DNA of 64,000 nucleotides from Pteria penguin. Lineage: Eukaryota > Mollusca > Bivalvia > Pterioida > Pteriidae. Every line of letters begins with the position of its first letter. The first letter of the stretch is position 1. The stretch spans positions 54,923,667 to 54,987,666 of the forward strand of contig CM068586.1 in NCBI GenBank assembly GCA_035048485.1, given 5' to 3'. This document shows, one piece after another, positions 41,926 to 62,845 of the stretch. Made by a program: the position numbers and the translations under genes. Below the pieces are notes generated by a model. That model saw only the letters and a list, made by a program, of their open reading frames with translations. It was not told the origin of the DNA and ran no database searches.

Positions 41926-43350
41926 CTGAACAAAAAATGAAAGGTATATTTTTTTTTTCAGAAATTGTTTTTACTTTGAAAATGTTGTCAAAATTTGTCA
42001 TGATTAGTAACATATATAAAGCAAATATTTTACATACATTTCAATGCAAAATAATCAATAATAAAATGTTTATAAGTAAATTCTAATACCATAACGTTCA
42101 TAGGGGTCAAATGCAGAATTCACAATTTAATAGCGAGTATGACCTCCACCGGAATTAAGGACTGCTTGACATCTACGACGCATATATGACTTAAATCTCT
42201 GAATGGTGGTTCCCGGAATATTGTTCCATTCATTAGTCAGTGCATTGCGAAGTTCCTGGCGATTTGTCGGCTGCGGTTGCCTCCTCCTGACCCTGCGACC
42301 AAGTTCGTCCCAAACATGCTCGATTGGGGAGAGGTCCGGAGATTTTGATAGCCAGGCTAACACATTCACATTACTTTGATTCAGATATGTCCTAGTCAAT
42401 TGTGCTGAATGTGCCGTTGCGTTATCCTGCTGTAAAATAAGCCATGGCCCGTTGTTGCGAAGAAATGGCACTACAACCGGAGTAAGGATTTCGTCGCCGT
42501 ATCGCCCTTAATGTCCCCCCCACGACAACAAGGCGTGTTCGATTTCCTCCGCAAATTTCTCCCCACACCATAACACTTCCGCCTCCGAATCGATCTGTTT
42601 CCGACACACACCATCCGGTATATCGTTCACCGCAACACTCCAAACCCTAGTCCTCCCGTCGGAAAATTTTACACAAAATCTGGATTCGTCACTAAATTGC
42701 ACATTCCTCCAGTTAATTTGTCTAAAACGAAGATGACGTTGTGCCCAATTTCGCCGATTAAGTTTATGGAGTGGTGTTAATTCTGTTCCTTTGTAAGGGC
42801 GCCGAGCGCGTAAGCCACACTGCTTAAGCCGATTTCGCACTGTCTGCGCACTGATCCGTCGTTCTAGAGCATGCGCAGCATTCACAAAGCGATTTCGCAA
42901 ATGGATGTTACGGATACGGCAGTCCTCACGAGGAGTGGTGACCCGGGGTCTTCCGCTTCTTTTCCGATCGTCAGTCGATCCAATTGTTCGGAATCTTCTC
43001 CACAACAAACTTATTATCTTCTGTGTGCTGATAACAGCGGCTGCAACGGCACTCTGTGTCATCCCTGCTTGAAGCATTCCAACGGCTCGCTCGCGCGATT
43101 CTTTTGGCAACCTTGGCATTCTGATGCGTTTGGAATTTTAATTTTATTCCTGTTTTTCTCTTTAAAATAAGCGTGAACAACAGATAAAGCTGGGAGTTTT
43201 TTTAATTACACATGGTCAGGTATTGTCCAGCACGAAATTTGTCAATTTGTTTCACGTTGTGATATTCATTTCTACGAAAATTAAATTGTACTAATTTTAA
43301 CATAATTTTCACTTTCTTTAGAATTATACCTTTCTTCTTTTTTTTTTTTT

Positions 43351-43381
<31 letters not shown>

Positions 43382-43393
43382 TGGTTTGTTCAG
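41926..43393 (-). mobile_element. Tc1/mariner element, decayed
   Basis: The ends ctgaacaaa and tttgttcag are inverted and flanked by TA (41924-41925, 43394-43395), as expected for the superfamily. At 1468 bp it encloses one transposase reading on the - strand. Poly(T)-poly(G) has expanded next to the right end (43340-43380). Confidence 0.85.
42127..43119 (-). pseudogene. Tc1-type DD34E transposase with two frameshifts
   Basis: The N-terminal part begins MPRLPKESRERAVGMLQAGM and carries helix-turn-helix regions (SGRPRVTTPRED linker); it includes the first catalytic Asp in FSDESRF. The frame shifts near 42640 into ETDRFGGGSVMVWGEICGG, and again near 42510 into PFLRNNGPWLILQQDNATAH (second Asp). 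The third acid is Glu in SPDLSPIEHVWDELGRR. There are 34 residues between Asp2 and Glu, the Tc1 spacing. The two frame changes make it inactive. Confidence 0.9.
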
Positions 43394-44152
43394 TATATGT
43401 ACGTTAACTTAAACTGACTTATGACGTGTTATTCTAAAATTACAATCTATAGAATTAAAAATACGGTGAAAGTTGTTTTAAGCTTTAAATGGCCACTTGC
43501 AGCAGGTGGCCTATTATGCAGGCTAATGCTGTATAGACAATTGGTAGTAAAGAGCGAAGAAAGGTCGTTAAAGACAGGTAATGGCTTGTATAGAATAAAT
43601 GTCAAATGATAAACCATCTCGTGGGAAACTTAGCTTTAAAGTATTTCGGGAACGTGTAGGAATTAGATTATCATTCACTATAAGGAAAATGTCACTACCG
43701 AGATAGCGTTCTGGTAATGTAATTTTAGGACAGGAAATCATGTGTGGGAAACAAATCTGTTTTAGAAACGAATGCCGGAAAACGTGGTTGAAAGACAGTT
43801 CTTAAAGGGAAAGCATATACAGGAATATCTTCAGTTGGAGAAACGGAGTAGTACGAAATAAATGTGAAGTAACAGTAAAACATATGATATCAAGTGTAAA
43901 AATAGCGAGAAAGCATTTTCTGTAAAGAGGTACAATGGAGTGATAGGGCAATACATCTTTTCCGCGTTAATCTCATTTCTTGTGATATGGCAGACAATAA
44001 TTTGCATCATTCCACCGTGACGCTACAGTCGGAGCATAATGTCATAAAGGAAATTCAGATAGACCGTTGTTTGTCTGGGATAAGGCCTCTTATATCAATT
44101 ACAATTGGATAATATATTTATTGGTAAAGGAAATGCAGATATAGCAGTTACG

Positions 44153-44382
44153 ATCCAGGGGTCTTATTCACAAAGAAGCTTAAGTCTAAGTCTAAGAATT
44201 GAGACCTATATTGTAGCATGTGTCTTAATTCTAAGAATTAATAAAAAGTTTCTATAAAAGGTATATCTGATAAGCTATTCACAGACAAACTTTCGACAAA
44301 TTCTTAGAATAAAGACACATGGTATTTTAGGTCTCAATTCTTAGACTTAGACTTAAGTTTCTTTGTGAATAAGACTCCAGGA
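44153..44382. mobile_element. Foldback MITE with ~85-bp inverted repeats
   Basis: The left arm gtcttattcacaaagaagct, taagtctaagtctaagaatt, gagacct pairs with the right arm ending in aagtttctttgtgaataaga. The inner arms share atgtgtctt(t/a)attctaagaatt. The loop is about 50 bp. No ORF. Confidence 0.85.
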
Positions 44383-44762
44383 TTTCTGAAAAAGTGAAGA
44401 AAAAAAGAGGGTGTACACGAGAAAGTCAAGTATTAACCAAAATATTCAACCATCTTGTCTGCCAAATCTGAGGTTTTACTGATAATTTTGGCAAAAAGGG
44501 CACCCCACCCGCTCTAAATCCTCCACTGTATAGTATAGGAAGATCCAAGAAGGCGATTTGTGTGTCACGGAAGTATGGACTCCCTCACATTCAGCATGTC
44601 ACAGTGTGGTATAAAAAGCAGACTACTACTTGAACGATTATATCTTATTATTGTCAATTGTTCATACAAATAAAACGCAGATTAAACTGAGAGTCATTGC
44701 GATTACTTTTTGACCACTACTTTTTTCTCTTTTCTGTAGACTGTTTTTCTCTTCTGTAAATT

Positions 44763-45041
44763 AAGCCGGTGTCGCCTAGTGGATAAGGTGCTCGGCTCGT
44801 GATCGCGAGGTCGCGGGTTCGACTCCCGCCCTGGGAGCACCGGTGTTCTGTCTTTCGGATCGGACAGTAAAAACCGAGGTCCTGTGTCACGGTAGGCGTG
44901 GCACGTAAAAGATCCCTCACTTCTTCGGGTTGGTCCGTTGCAAAGGTCTAAAATTGTAAGCAATGCATCAGGCAGATGCCGTCAGCATATACGTGAAATA
45001 ATCGTGGAGTGAAGTAAAACAATAATCAATCAATCAATCAA
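44763..45041 (+). mobile_element. SINE family A, intact, with 13-bp target duplication
   Basis: 279 bp, flanked by tcttctgtaaatt at 44750-44762 and 45042-45054. Head aagccggtgtcgcctagtgg, B box gggttcgactcccgcc; body gtctttcggatcggacagta, cacgtaaaagatccctcac, catcaggcagatgccgtcag; tail (aatc)n. Confidence 0.93.
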
Positions 45042-45451
45042 TCTTCTGTAAATTTACTGAAACAAGGAAAGATAGATGGAGAAGATGATTGCAAAGAAAC
45101 GATTAGACTTGAGGATGAAGTAACTCCTTGATACAAAAAGGTAAATTATGGCAAACTGAAAAGAAATATACAATATTTAATTAATTTATTACTATAAGCA
45201 GAGAGAATAATGGAGGCGTGGTAATACTTTATTCAGATGTAATAAAATCTAAAGCTAAATATCTAATTTGGAAACAAGAAGAAATAACTTTACTGGTTAT
45301 TAAAAGTATGCAATGTACAAGTGTAGATGTAGAGAAAAGAGAAATAACTCTTCACATTCTATAGATAAATTATGAAGGAAGTTTTAAAATACATGTACTC
45401 ATTAGGATAGGTACTTTATAACATTTCCCATTAGCTTCGAAGGTCAGTTGA

Positions 45452-45650
45452 CAGATCGGAATTCCTGTGTGATACCAGTGGGCCAAACTACCCCTGTGTG
45501 ATACCAGGGGGCCACACTACCCCTGTGTGATACCAGTGGGCCACACTACCCCTGTGTGATACCAGTGGGCTAAACTACCCCTGCGCGATACCAGTGGGCC
45601 AAACTACCCCTGTGTGATACCAGTGGGCCAAGCTACCCCTGTGCATTAAG
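45452..45650. repeat. 29-bp minisatellite, six to seven copies
   Basis: cccctgtgtgataccagtgg followed by gccaaacta, nearly identical copies at 29-bp spacing. Confidence 0.95.
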
Positions 45651-45894
45651 AGAAGAGATGAATGTTACGAGTTTATTTAAGAAAAGTCCTTGTAAATCAT
45701 TCATAGACAGGAAAAGCTAATGGAAGATATTCAAATGTTTCCTGAGAGAAGTGGTTCAAGATAATAGTATTCTTCAACAAGAAATATCGATGTGATGATT
45801 GCCTTAAGAGAAGTGATTAATATAAATGATTCATTTCCGAAAAAGCAGCTGTTATGAAATTCACTAAAAACCAGCATATGCATGGTAGATCAAT

Positions 45895-46092
45895 GGAGTT
45901 TTATTTCGCTTTCAACAATTATTCACTCAAATAGCGACATAGAAGCTGGAGGTAGCCTTATCTGGAAAAATGTTTGTAAAGATTCCATGAATAGATTGGC
46001 TAGTTGACAACGGACTTCATCACTTTTAATTTTCAGTCATATCGTGGTATACACAAGTTACCATCCTCTTAAACCCAGTGGCGGAATCCGGG
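45895..46092 (-). mobile_element. Interrupted SINE family B relic
   Basis: ttatttcgctttcaacaatt and agcgacatagaagctggagg (45900-45960) match the family B body, and accatcctcttaaacccagt then ggcggaatccggg (46058-46090) match its head side; 100 bp of other sequence lies between. Confidence 0.55.
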
Positions 46093-46097
46093 TATGT

Positions 46098-46610
46098 TCA
46101 AAAGTCTAGCTGCTGGTAAGGGTTTGCTAGGCTAGCGGTTGGCGAGAGTTTAGCTACTGAATGGTTTGTTAGGTTAGAGGCTGGTTAGAGATTAGCTGTT
46201 GAATGATTTGCCAGACTAGTGGCTGCTTATGGTTTAGCTACTGAATGGTTTGCTAGGATAGCTGCTGGATACGTTTCAGTTACTGAATGCATATGGTTTG
46301 CTAGGTTAGCTGCTGGCTACGTTTTAGCTACTGAATGGTTTACTAGGTTAGCTGCAGGTTAAAGTATTGAATGGTTTGATATGCTAGCTGCTGGTTAGTG
46401 AATAGCTATTGGATGGTTTGCAATGGTAGCTGCTTATAAAGTGTTAACTTTAACTATTGAATGGTTTGCTAGATTAGAGACTGGTTAGAATTTAGCTATT
46501 GAATGGTTTGCTAGGCTAGCGGCTGGTTTGAGTTTAGCTATTGGTTTGCTAGGCTAGCTGCAGGTAAGAGCTTAGCTATTGAATGGTTTGCAATGCTACC
46601 TGCCAGGGCT
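46098..46610. repeat. Degenerate tandem repeat, about 46 bp
   Basis: ttagctattgaatggtttgc and taggctagctgctggt alternate about eleven times with variable spacing. Confidence 0.88.
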
Positions 46611-46995
46611 GCACAAGCTAGATATAATTACTAGACTAAGTTCTAATCAAAAACAGAGACGGCCCATAAGGTTTGCATGGTTTTGTTTTCCTATCCTATA
46701 CGGCTTTTTTCGTTTTGGTTTTTTTCTTTCTTGATTTATAATACGGCTTAATGGACTTTTTCTTGATGTTTTATTTTCTTGATGTTTACACGGCTTTGTT
46801 CGTTTTTTCCTTGATGATTTATATACTTTTGGTTTTATAGGCTTTATTCGGTTTATTTATTGATGTTTTATATAGTTTTATTTGGCGGAGATTAATATTC
46901 GTCCATATCTTATTTACTGTATATATTAACCAAAACTTCAATTGTCTTTTCATTTAATTTGTTAAGGAAAGAAATCGAACATTTGGGAATTAAAC

Positions 46996-47419
<424 letters not shown>

Positions 47420-47421
47420 AG

Positions 47422-47620
47422 AGAGAGAGAGCACAAATACACTACAGCTAACAAGACACCCGATATTTCAGTTCCCAGAGAGAGAGCACAAATACACTAC
47501 AGCTAACAAGACACCCGATATTTCAGTTCCCCGACGGGGACTCGAACCTACGACCTATGGGGTACCGCATCACCTAGCTGTCATGCATCCGACCCTCTAA
47601 CTGACTGAGATACTCGAGCT
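47422..47620 (-). mobile_element. tRNA-like element, family C, with 55-bp duplication
   Basis: A 55-bp segment with gcacaaatacactacagcta, acaagacacccgatatttca is present twice (47422-47476 and 47477-47531). Then, on the - strand, a tRNA-like head: gagctcgagtatctcagtca, gttagagggtcggatgcatg, and B box ggttcgagtccccg. A diverged copy is at 47866-47960. Confidence 0.6.
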
Positions 47621-47865
47621 CCACCAAAAATAGAGCTTTAACAGCCAATCATTAGCTAATCGCATGCATGAAAACACGGTCGCGGAAAGTGAAGGAATTT
47701 ACCCGACGTAAACGCAGGCGGATCCTCTGAAAGAATAAAATCATTGAAACAGAAATAAGCATATAAAGCACAAATAGAAACAGTGAAACACACGGCATTA
47801 CTATGTACCTTGGATCTCGGAAGAAATACCTGTAGAAATAAAGACAAATTAGACAAACATATAAA

Positions 47866-48045
47866 GCACAAAGATACTTCAGCTAACAAGGCACTCTATA
47901 TTTCACTTATATCCGTTCCCCGATGGGAACTCGAACCCACGACCTATGGTACCGAATCACTGTTTCTATTTGTGCTATATATATATATATATTTATATAT
48001 ATTTATATCTATATATATATATATATATAGGGGGGGGGGGGTGGA
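47866..48045 (-). mobile_element. Family C relic plus (AT)n and G10
   Basis: aaagcacaaagatacttcag, ctaacaaggcactctatatt and cgatgggaactcgaaccca repeat the family C pattern. It is followed by (AT)n at 47976-48028 and a G10 run. Confidence 0.5.
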
Positions 48046-48937
48046 CTTGGTTAAGGGTTAGAGAGAGTGCTGAAATGCTGTAAAAATTTGCAAGAAAACT
48101 CTGAGTTATCGTTATCTAGTAAACGGTATTGTTAAGGAATGAGTATGATCATATATCAATGGGGAAAATAGGGAAAATATGGTGACCAAAAAAAAAAAAA
48201 AAATGAAAGAAAATAAATAGTTAACAAACATAAAAGTTTACACAATAATTATAAGAAAAGATAAACGAAATAAAATTATAAACTGACAAATATAATTAAA
48301 AAAAAAATAACGTGATTATTTTATAATTATTAAAAAATACAAGCTTACTGATAAATTTATGGAATCAATTAAAAGAAGACGTAAGGAACATGTCGTTCTC
48401 TGTGATCAATAAACAAACAGGATCATATGGAAATCAATATAGCAGGACGTTGGCAGAGACAGATATATTACAATCCAAATCAATGCCATTCCACCGTCTA
48501 CAATACAGAAACATTAACGTTATTGTGTCTGGCAGGTCCGTAGCGCTCGGGAGGGGGAACAACATCATTTCTTTAGAAAACTGTCGGCGGAGAGTATTAA
48601 AATGACGGCATGAAACATGCTTAAGGTAGGAATGATCGATGGAAGTGCTTAATATGCTTAGTACATCTGTATTGTTGGATGGAAACTAAAGCAGAACCGT
48701 ATCATCTTACGGTCATATAGCTTGTGGTGGATAAAAAGGAGAATAAAAGGGGTAAGGGAGGGAGCCCTTTTGCACCATAACTGTTTTTACAATAGAATCA
48801 GATGTTTGACATGATTTTGTAATCCCCCCTCCCCGCCCTTTTTCTAAATACTAGTATCGACACAAAAATTTTAATCCATGGCAGTTTGTTTCCTTGGCAA
48901 GTTTCATAAATAAAGATAAGCATATTCTTGAGACACT

Positions 48938-49034
48938 ATTGTCTCTTTCTAACTTTAAATTTTTATGATTTAAAGTGAGCAATAGTTATGTGCTCACTTT
49001 AAATCATAAAAAATTAAAGTTAGAAAAAGACAAT
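48938..49034. repeat. Near-perfect 44-bp stem hairpin
   Basis: 48938-48981 and 48991-49034 are complementary with two mismatches; the loop is atagttatg. The arms contain ctaactttaaatttttatga and its complement. No target duplication or TIR family was recognised. Confidence 0.93.
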
Positions 49035-49084
49035 ATTATGGTAATCTTGTTGCTTTGTTCATTTGTTCATCACGTCAAATTATT

Positions 49085-49372
49085 TCACTTAATGTGACGC
49101 CATCTGCCTGAAATATGCCTCATATTTCACAAAAATGACGCCATCTGCCAAACGAATGCCTCTTATTTCATTTAATGTGACTCAATCTGCCTGACGCATA
49201 CCTCACTTAAAAATCTGCCGGACGTATGCCTCATATTTCATTTAAAATGACGCTATCTGTCTGTCCGACGCATACTTCATATTTCACTTAAAAATGAAAT
49301 GATGCCATCTGCTGGACGCATGATTCGTATTTCACTTAAAAATGACGCCATCTGTCTGACACGTCTCATTTT
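49085..49372. repeat. ~50-bp degenerate tandem repeat
   Basis: gacgccatctgcc(t)gacgca, tgcctcatatttcacttaaa recur about six times. Confidence 0.85.
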
Positions 49373-52113
49373 TGAACCTACATGTATATATCGTATGTTT
49401 ACGAAGTCCGATAAGGCTGTAAAGATTTTTTTTCTGTAAGAAAATAATATTTTTAAGTGACCTTACCCAAGCAACCAACTAACCAGCCAACCAACTAACC
49501 AATCAAACACCAAACCAACCAACCAATAATAACCAATCAACCAACCACATTACAGTAAATCGAAATTCGTAATAAGTTTTTCAATGAAACTGAAATATTT
49601 TTAAAAATAAGAGTTATTTCTCTTAGCAGAAAGAAAGTGTACTTTAATTTTACAATTCCAACAATTTATTGTTATGTTTTGATTTCTTCCTTACTCGACC
49701 TGTGATTTGGCAGTTGTAGGAAGTCATCCCCCCCCCCCCCTAATGAACTTGTATAATAAAAGGTTTAAAATGTGTGATCAACAAGAAAAAGCTTGTGCAA
49801 GGAATGCTATACGATTATCATACAAACGATAGTGGATAGGGAAATATAAAGTATATAGCATCAGAAGATCATGTAAAAGTACGACCGATATTCAGGATGA
49901 AGCAACCATGAATGAAGTGCGTAAAACAATGTCACTCACTGCTGGATATTTTTTCCTTGCTTCGTTCACCTAAATCCGCTTTTACCCCGCGTTAGCGATG
50001 ATTTAATTGAAGTGTAATTGCTAGACGACATAACGAGCCACATTCGGCACCTATAACGTAACTTCATTATCCGGCGAAACCAACGCCTCAACTCCACAAG
50101 ATATCGACGCGTAAACTCTTTGTTTTATAGGGAATGGAGGGTATAAAACGCGTAGATAATACAAGCGCGTCAAAGACGTAGATCTAGATATATATTGAAT
50201 CGAGAAAGCAAACACGTTAATCTCTGGGACTGCTTTTGTTTTATTACAGTTATTGGCACTTTGGATGTAGCGATGCGCACTGTACAAATTAACTTTTGTT
50301 TTAGCTGATATTTTCGGTATTGATTCACAAATGGAAACGGATTTAGTTCTCTCCACTCTATGGCTGTTTGATTTGGGTGAATATTCTTCCACAGAATCGG
50401 GATTCGTGCTATGCGTTTTCAGCAGGAATTAAAGGATATTTGATGCAGAGTATTGATATGATTTTATTATGTAGCGAACTGCTAGTGGATATTGTGAATG
50501 CAAATACGATACGGAATTATACGAAGGTGGCGGCTACTGATACGTAACTAGCTTTAGCAGAACTGAAAAGCAAAAATTTCTAACGTCTGAACAGGAATGC
50601 AAGAGAATTTGAAAAGTTCACATAAATTAACTATCTGTGCAGACTTGTAATAGACTGTAGCCTAATGAACAAAGACCAAGGTCTGACAGTGCTCATATAA
50701 AATCAGTTCTCGGTGTCCTGACATTTCAGACGGTTCAGCAGACCTGACACTAAGTATACTGTGCTTTAAATGACATTAAATATTCCTCAGTAGAACGTAC
50801 ATTTTGCAAACTCTTGCCTATCTGACTTTCAACCAACTCTAGAGATATGGACAATATATAAAAAGGCACTTGAATGAAATAATAATGATAAAGTTTGTTT
50901 ATCAGTATTAGGATCTACAACAGTTGTTGACAATGTTGATGATTAACATGCTCTGGATGTATTGAAGTTTTCGTGAAATTGATATACCCTGAGGTATAAT
51001 TATTTTTCACATGTCATAAACCGTAGTCTAACTGAAATATAGCAAACTCCGAAAGTAATGACAAGTAATAAACTATAGCGGGCATATGGCAAGGTATAAG
51101 CCACGTGATCGTGAAAAAAATAACAAAAACCAACCGAATTCACATAAGTAGTTACAGTAGAATTGACACTATATCCTATGGGCAAATTGATATGAAACTT
51201 GTTCCAGTCTGAGACTGACCTATAACAATTTCTCTGCGAACTGATTGACAATGATCTGTATGCGATGCGATCTGCCATATGCGGTAGTGATTACTAACGA
51301 GTTACGAGCAGACAAACTGTATTAACTACTTTCATCATATTTACAGACAGATAGTCATCTTACAAAACCAAAAAAAAAAAAAAAAAAAAAGAAAAAGAAA
51401 GTCGTGGCGGTCATCAGAAGAAAGCGTTGTTGCAATTCATTGCAGCGGTCATCTACCGAAAAAATGTGACATCGCCATAGCAGCCTTCCGACGAAAAAAA
51501 TTGAATTAGACAACAATCAGTGAACAAAACAATCTCATTTCATTAGGACGGCCATCCAATGAGCATTATCTGATGAAATACTGAATTCGTGGAGACAATC
51601 ACCCAATGAAAACAACGTGAAGTTATTACAATGTCAAGTCAACGAATAAAATAAATACATCCATGTCGCACAACGAATCGCAGTTCATTCACAAGGGCGA
51701 TCTTGTAACAAAGTGAATTTATTTGACCGATCATTTAACAAAAACAAAGTGGTTTTATTGCTTTGACCAGTTAACCAAGAATGACTTTTATTAGACTTCA
51801 AAAATCACTTGAGTTGATTGTCGGGATCCATTGACTAAAAGAAAGAAAATTTACTTGAGTGATTGCGTAGCCATGCCAAGGTAATTTCTTTTAAGATTTT
51901 TAATAAAGGAAATTAATTGTAATAATAAAAAGCAGAAATGATTTTTGGAGTAGTGATCTAAAAATATCACAGATTGAGGCAATTATTAGCAAAACTGTAC
52001 ATTTGATGTAAATTTCTGTGATACTATTTTATCAAAACAATGAAATTTTTTATAGGTATCGGAACTTACTGCAAATGCAGAAAAAATATACGAAGGAATG
52101 AAATAAATTCAAA

Positions 52114-60963
<8,850 letters not shown>

Positions 60964-61190
60964 GTGAATATAAATTAAAATGAATAAATAAATAGATAAA
61001 TAGATTTTAAAAAATACACGTGAAAGGCATCCTTTAGCGGACTTTCAATTTTTAGTCTCTGGTGTCATAACCAATGACCGACGTAATCCAACGTCAAATG
61101 ACGTCATATGCTCAACATCCGGAAATGGAATTGGCGTCTTCTACTATATACATCTGAACGAAATATATATTTATATACGTGACGTATAAG

Positions 61191-61406
61191 GCGACGGCAT
61201 CTGCTTGATGCACTTGCAGAGAAATTTAGACCTTTGCAACGGACTCTCCTGAAGCAGTGAGGGATCTTTTACGCATACCGTGACACGGGACCTCGGTTTT
61301 TACTAAATCGTCTTAAAGACAAGACACCGGTGTGCCCATGGCGGAAGTCGAACTCGAGACCTCTCGATCATGAGCCGAGCACCTTATCCACAGAACCACG
61401 CCGGCT
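61191..61406 (-). mobile_element. SINE family A, - strand
   Basis: On the + strand: ggcgacggcatctgcttgat, agacctttgcaacggactct, gcagtgagggatcttttacg, gacctcggtttttac, and the head as gtcgaactcgagacctctcg, tgagccgagcaccttatcca, cacgccggctt. Moderately diverged; no clear duplication. Confidence 0.8.
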
Positions 61407-61814
61407 TCTGTAACAGTCGTAACTATGTATATGTGATCTTGTAATCTCGTTCTAGTTCTTTGTGAATGTATTTGCCCACAGAGTTGTGTAATGGAGGAAA
61501 TTAACCAATGACATTGATTTATTTGGGAAGCAGGGTGTCTCCGGAGATTCCAATATGCAGATTAGATCATGTTCATTTACGTTGACCTATATTGTAAACA
61601 TTATGCTTTCCAAAGCATTTGTCATACTCAAGTTCGATAGAAAAGCAGTGTAAACATACTCTTTTTACTGATTCATATCAGTAATTTAGAAATATCAATA
61701 TAATGTGAAATACGTGTCCAAGAAACGACATCTTAATCAATGAATACAAATTTTCAAATCACTAAAATTCCTCGTGCAATATATCTAAAAGAAGGTTGTC
61801 ATTAATTTCAAAAT

Positions 61815-61848
<34 letters not shown>

Positions 61849-62120
61849 AAAAATAATAATGAAAAAAGAAAAATAAATAGATAAATAAATAAATGATAAA
61901 TAAAAAAAGCCCCCATTAACCCTTTCTAAAAACAAACACCCCCCTCCGGAAAAATATAAAAAAAGAATGGAATAAAGGTAATAAGAAAAACAAACAATAT
62001 ACACAGCCATAGACCTCGCACGATGCCATAGACCTTCGAAATCGTGTATATTATCGTCACTGGAAACTAATTTCTCTGTATCTTCCCCATAACAACAAAC
62101 TTATTTTATCCGTCCGCCTT

Positions 62121-62175
62121 TTTTATCATTTGCCAACCAAAATGTTAGTCCCGCAGTAACAGCGAAAGGATCTAT
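62121..62175. mobile_element. Solo arm of the tgcgggact foldback family
   Basis: atcatttgccaaccaaaatg, ttagtcccgcagtaacagcg, aaaggatctat matches the right arm at 55720-55768. Confidence 0.65.
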
Positions 62176-62479
62176 AAATGCTTCAGAAAAATAAACATAA
62201 CGTCAAACCAACGATACGGGGTATCGCAACCTCATAGATCATAAAATACAAACTAGCGCGCGAAAATATACAAAACCTTATAGTACAATTTATAATGAAA
62301 ACTTTTAACTATATGAGAGTTCATCCATCAAATATTCTGTAACGGTATTCTATTTCTGAAGAATCAACACAGTGTAAGAGGTCCATGCAAATTTTTGAAT
62401 GAATTTTAGTTTCTGCCATACATTCCATTCTCTTTTCACGGATAGAAATAAATTAAAACATTATATATTTATGCAAAAG

Positions 62480-62630
62480 AAAAAAAAATAAATAAATAAA
62501 AAAAAAACAAACAAACAAACAAACAAACAAAAACAAAAAACAAAAAAACAAAAAACAAAAACAAAATAAACCAAAAAAAAAAAAAACAAAAACAAAAACA
62601 AAAACAAAAACAAAAACCAGAAAAAAAAAA
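62480..62630. repeat. A-rich (CAAAA)n tract
   Basis: Poly(A) with regular C and occasional T interruptions over about 150 bp. Confidence 0.9.
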
Positions 62631-62670
62631 CCAATGAAAGAAAAAAGAATTTAGATCTACAGCTTTTTAC

Positions 62671-62845
62671 GTTGGTTGGTTGGTTGATTGGTGTTTTACG
62701 TCGCTTTCAACAATATTTCAGTTATATCTCGTCAAGGAAGCAGGAGGTTACCAACCTCTTAGAGATAGTGGCGCAACCCGGGGATCGAACTCGGATCCTC
62801 GGCGCCGCAAGCCAAGCGCTTAACCACTACACCACGCCTGCCCCA
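62671..62845 (-). mobile_element. SINE family B, intact, with 10-bp target duplication
   Basis: Same body as 53531-53697 (- strand). Flanked by agctttttac at 62661-62670 and 62846-62855. The head has the A and B boxes and the tail is an accaaccaacc-type repeat. Confidence 0.92.

Noticed and set aside
50051..50392. 113-codon - strand frame
   Set aside because: No splice context, no recognisable similarity and single-exon form; could be real but cannot be supported.
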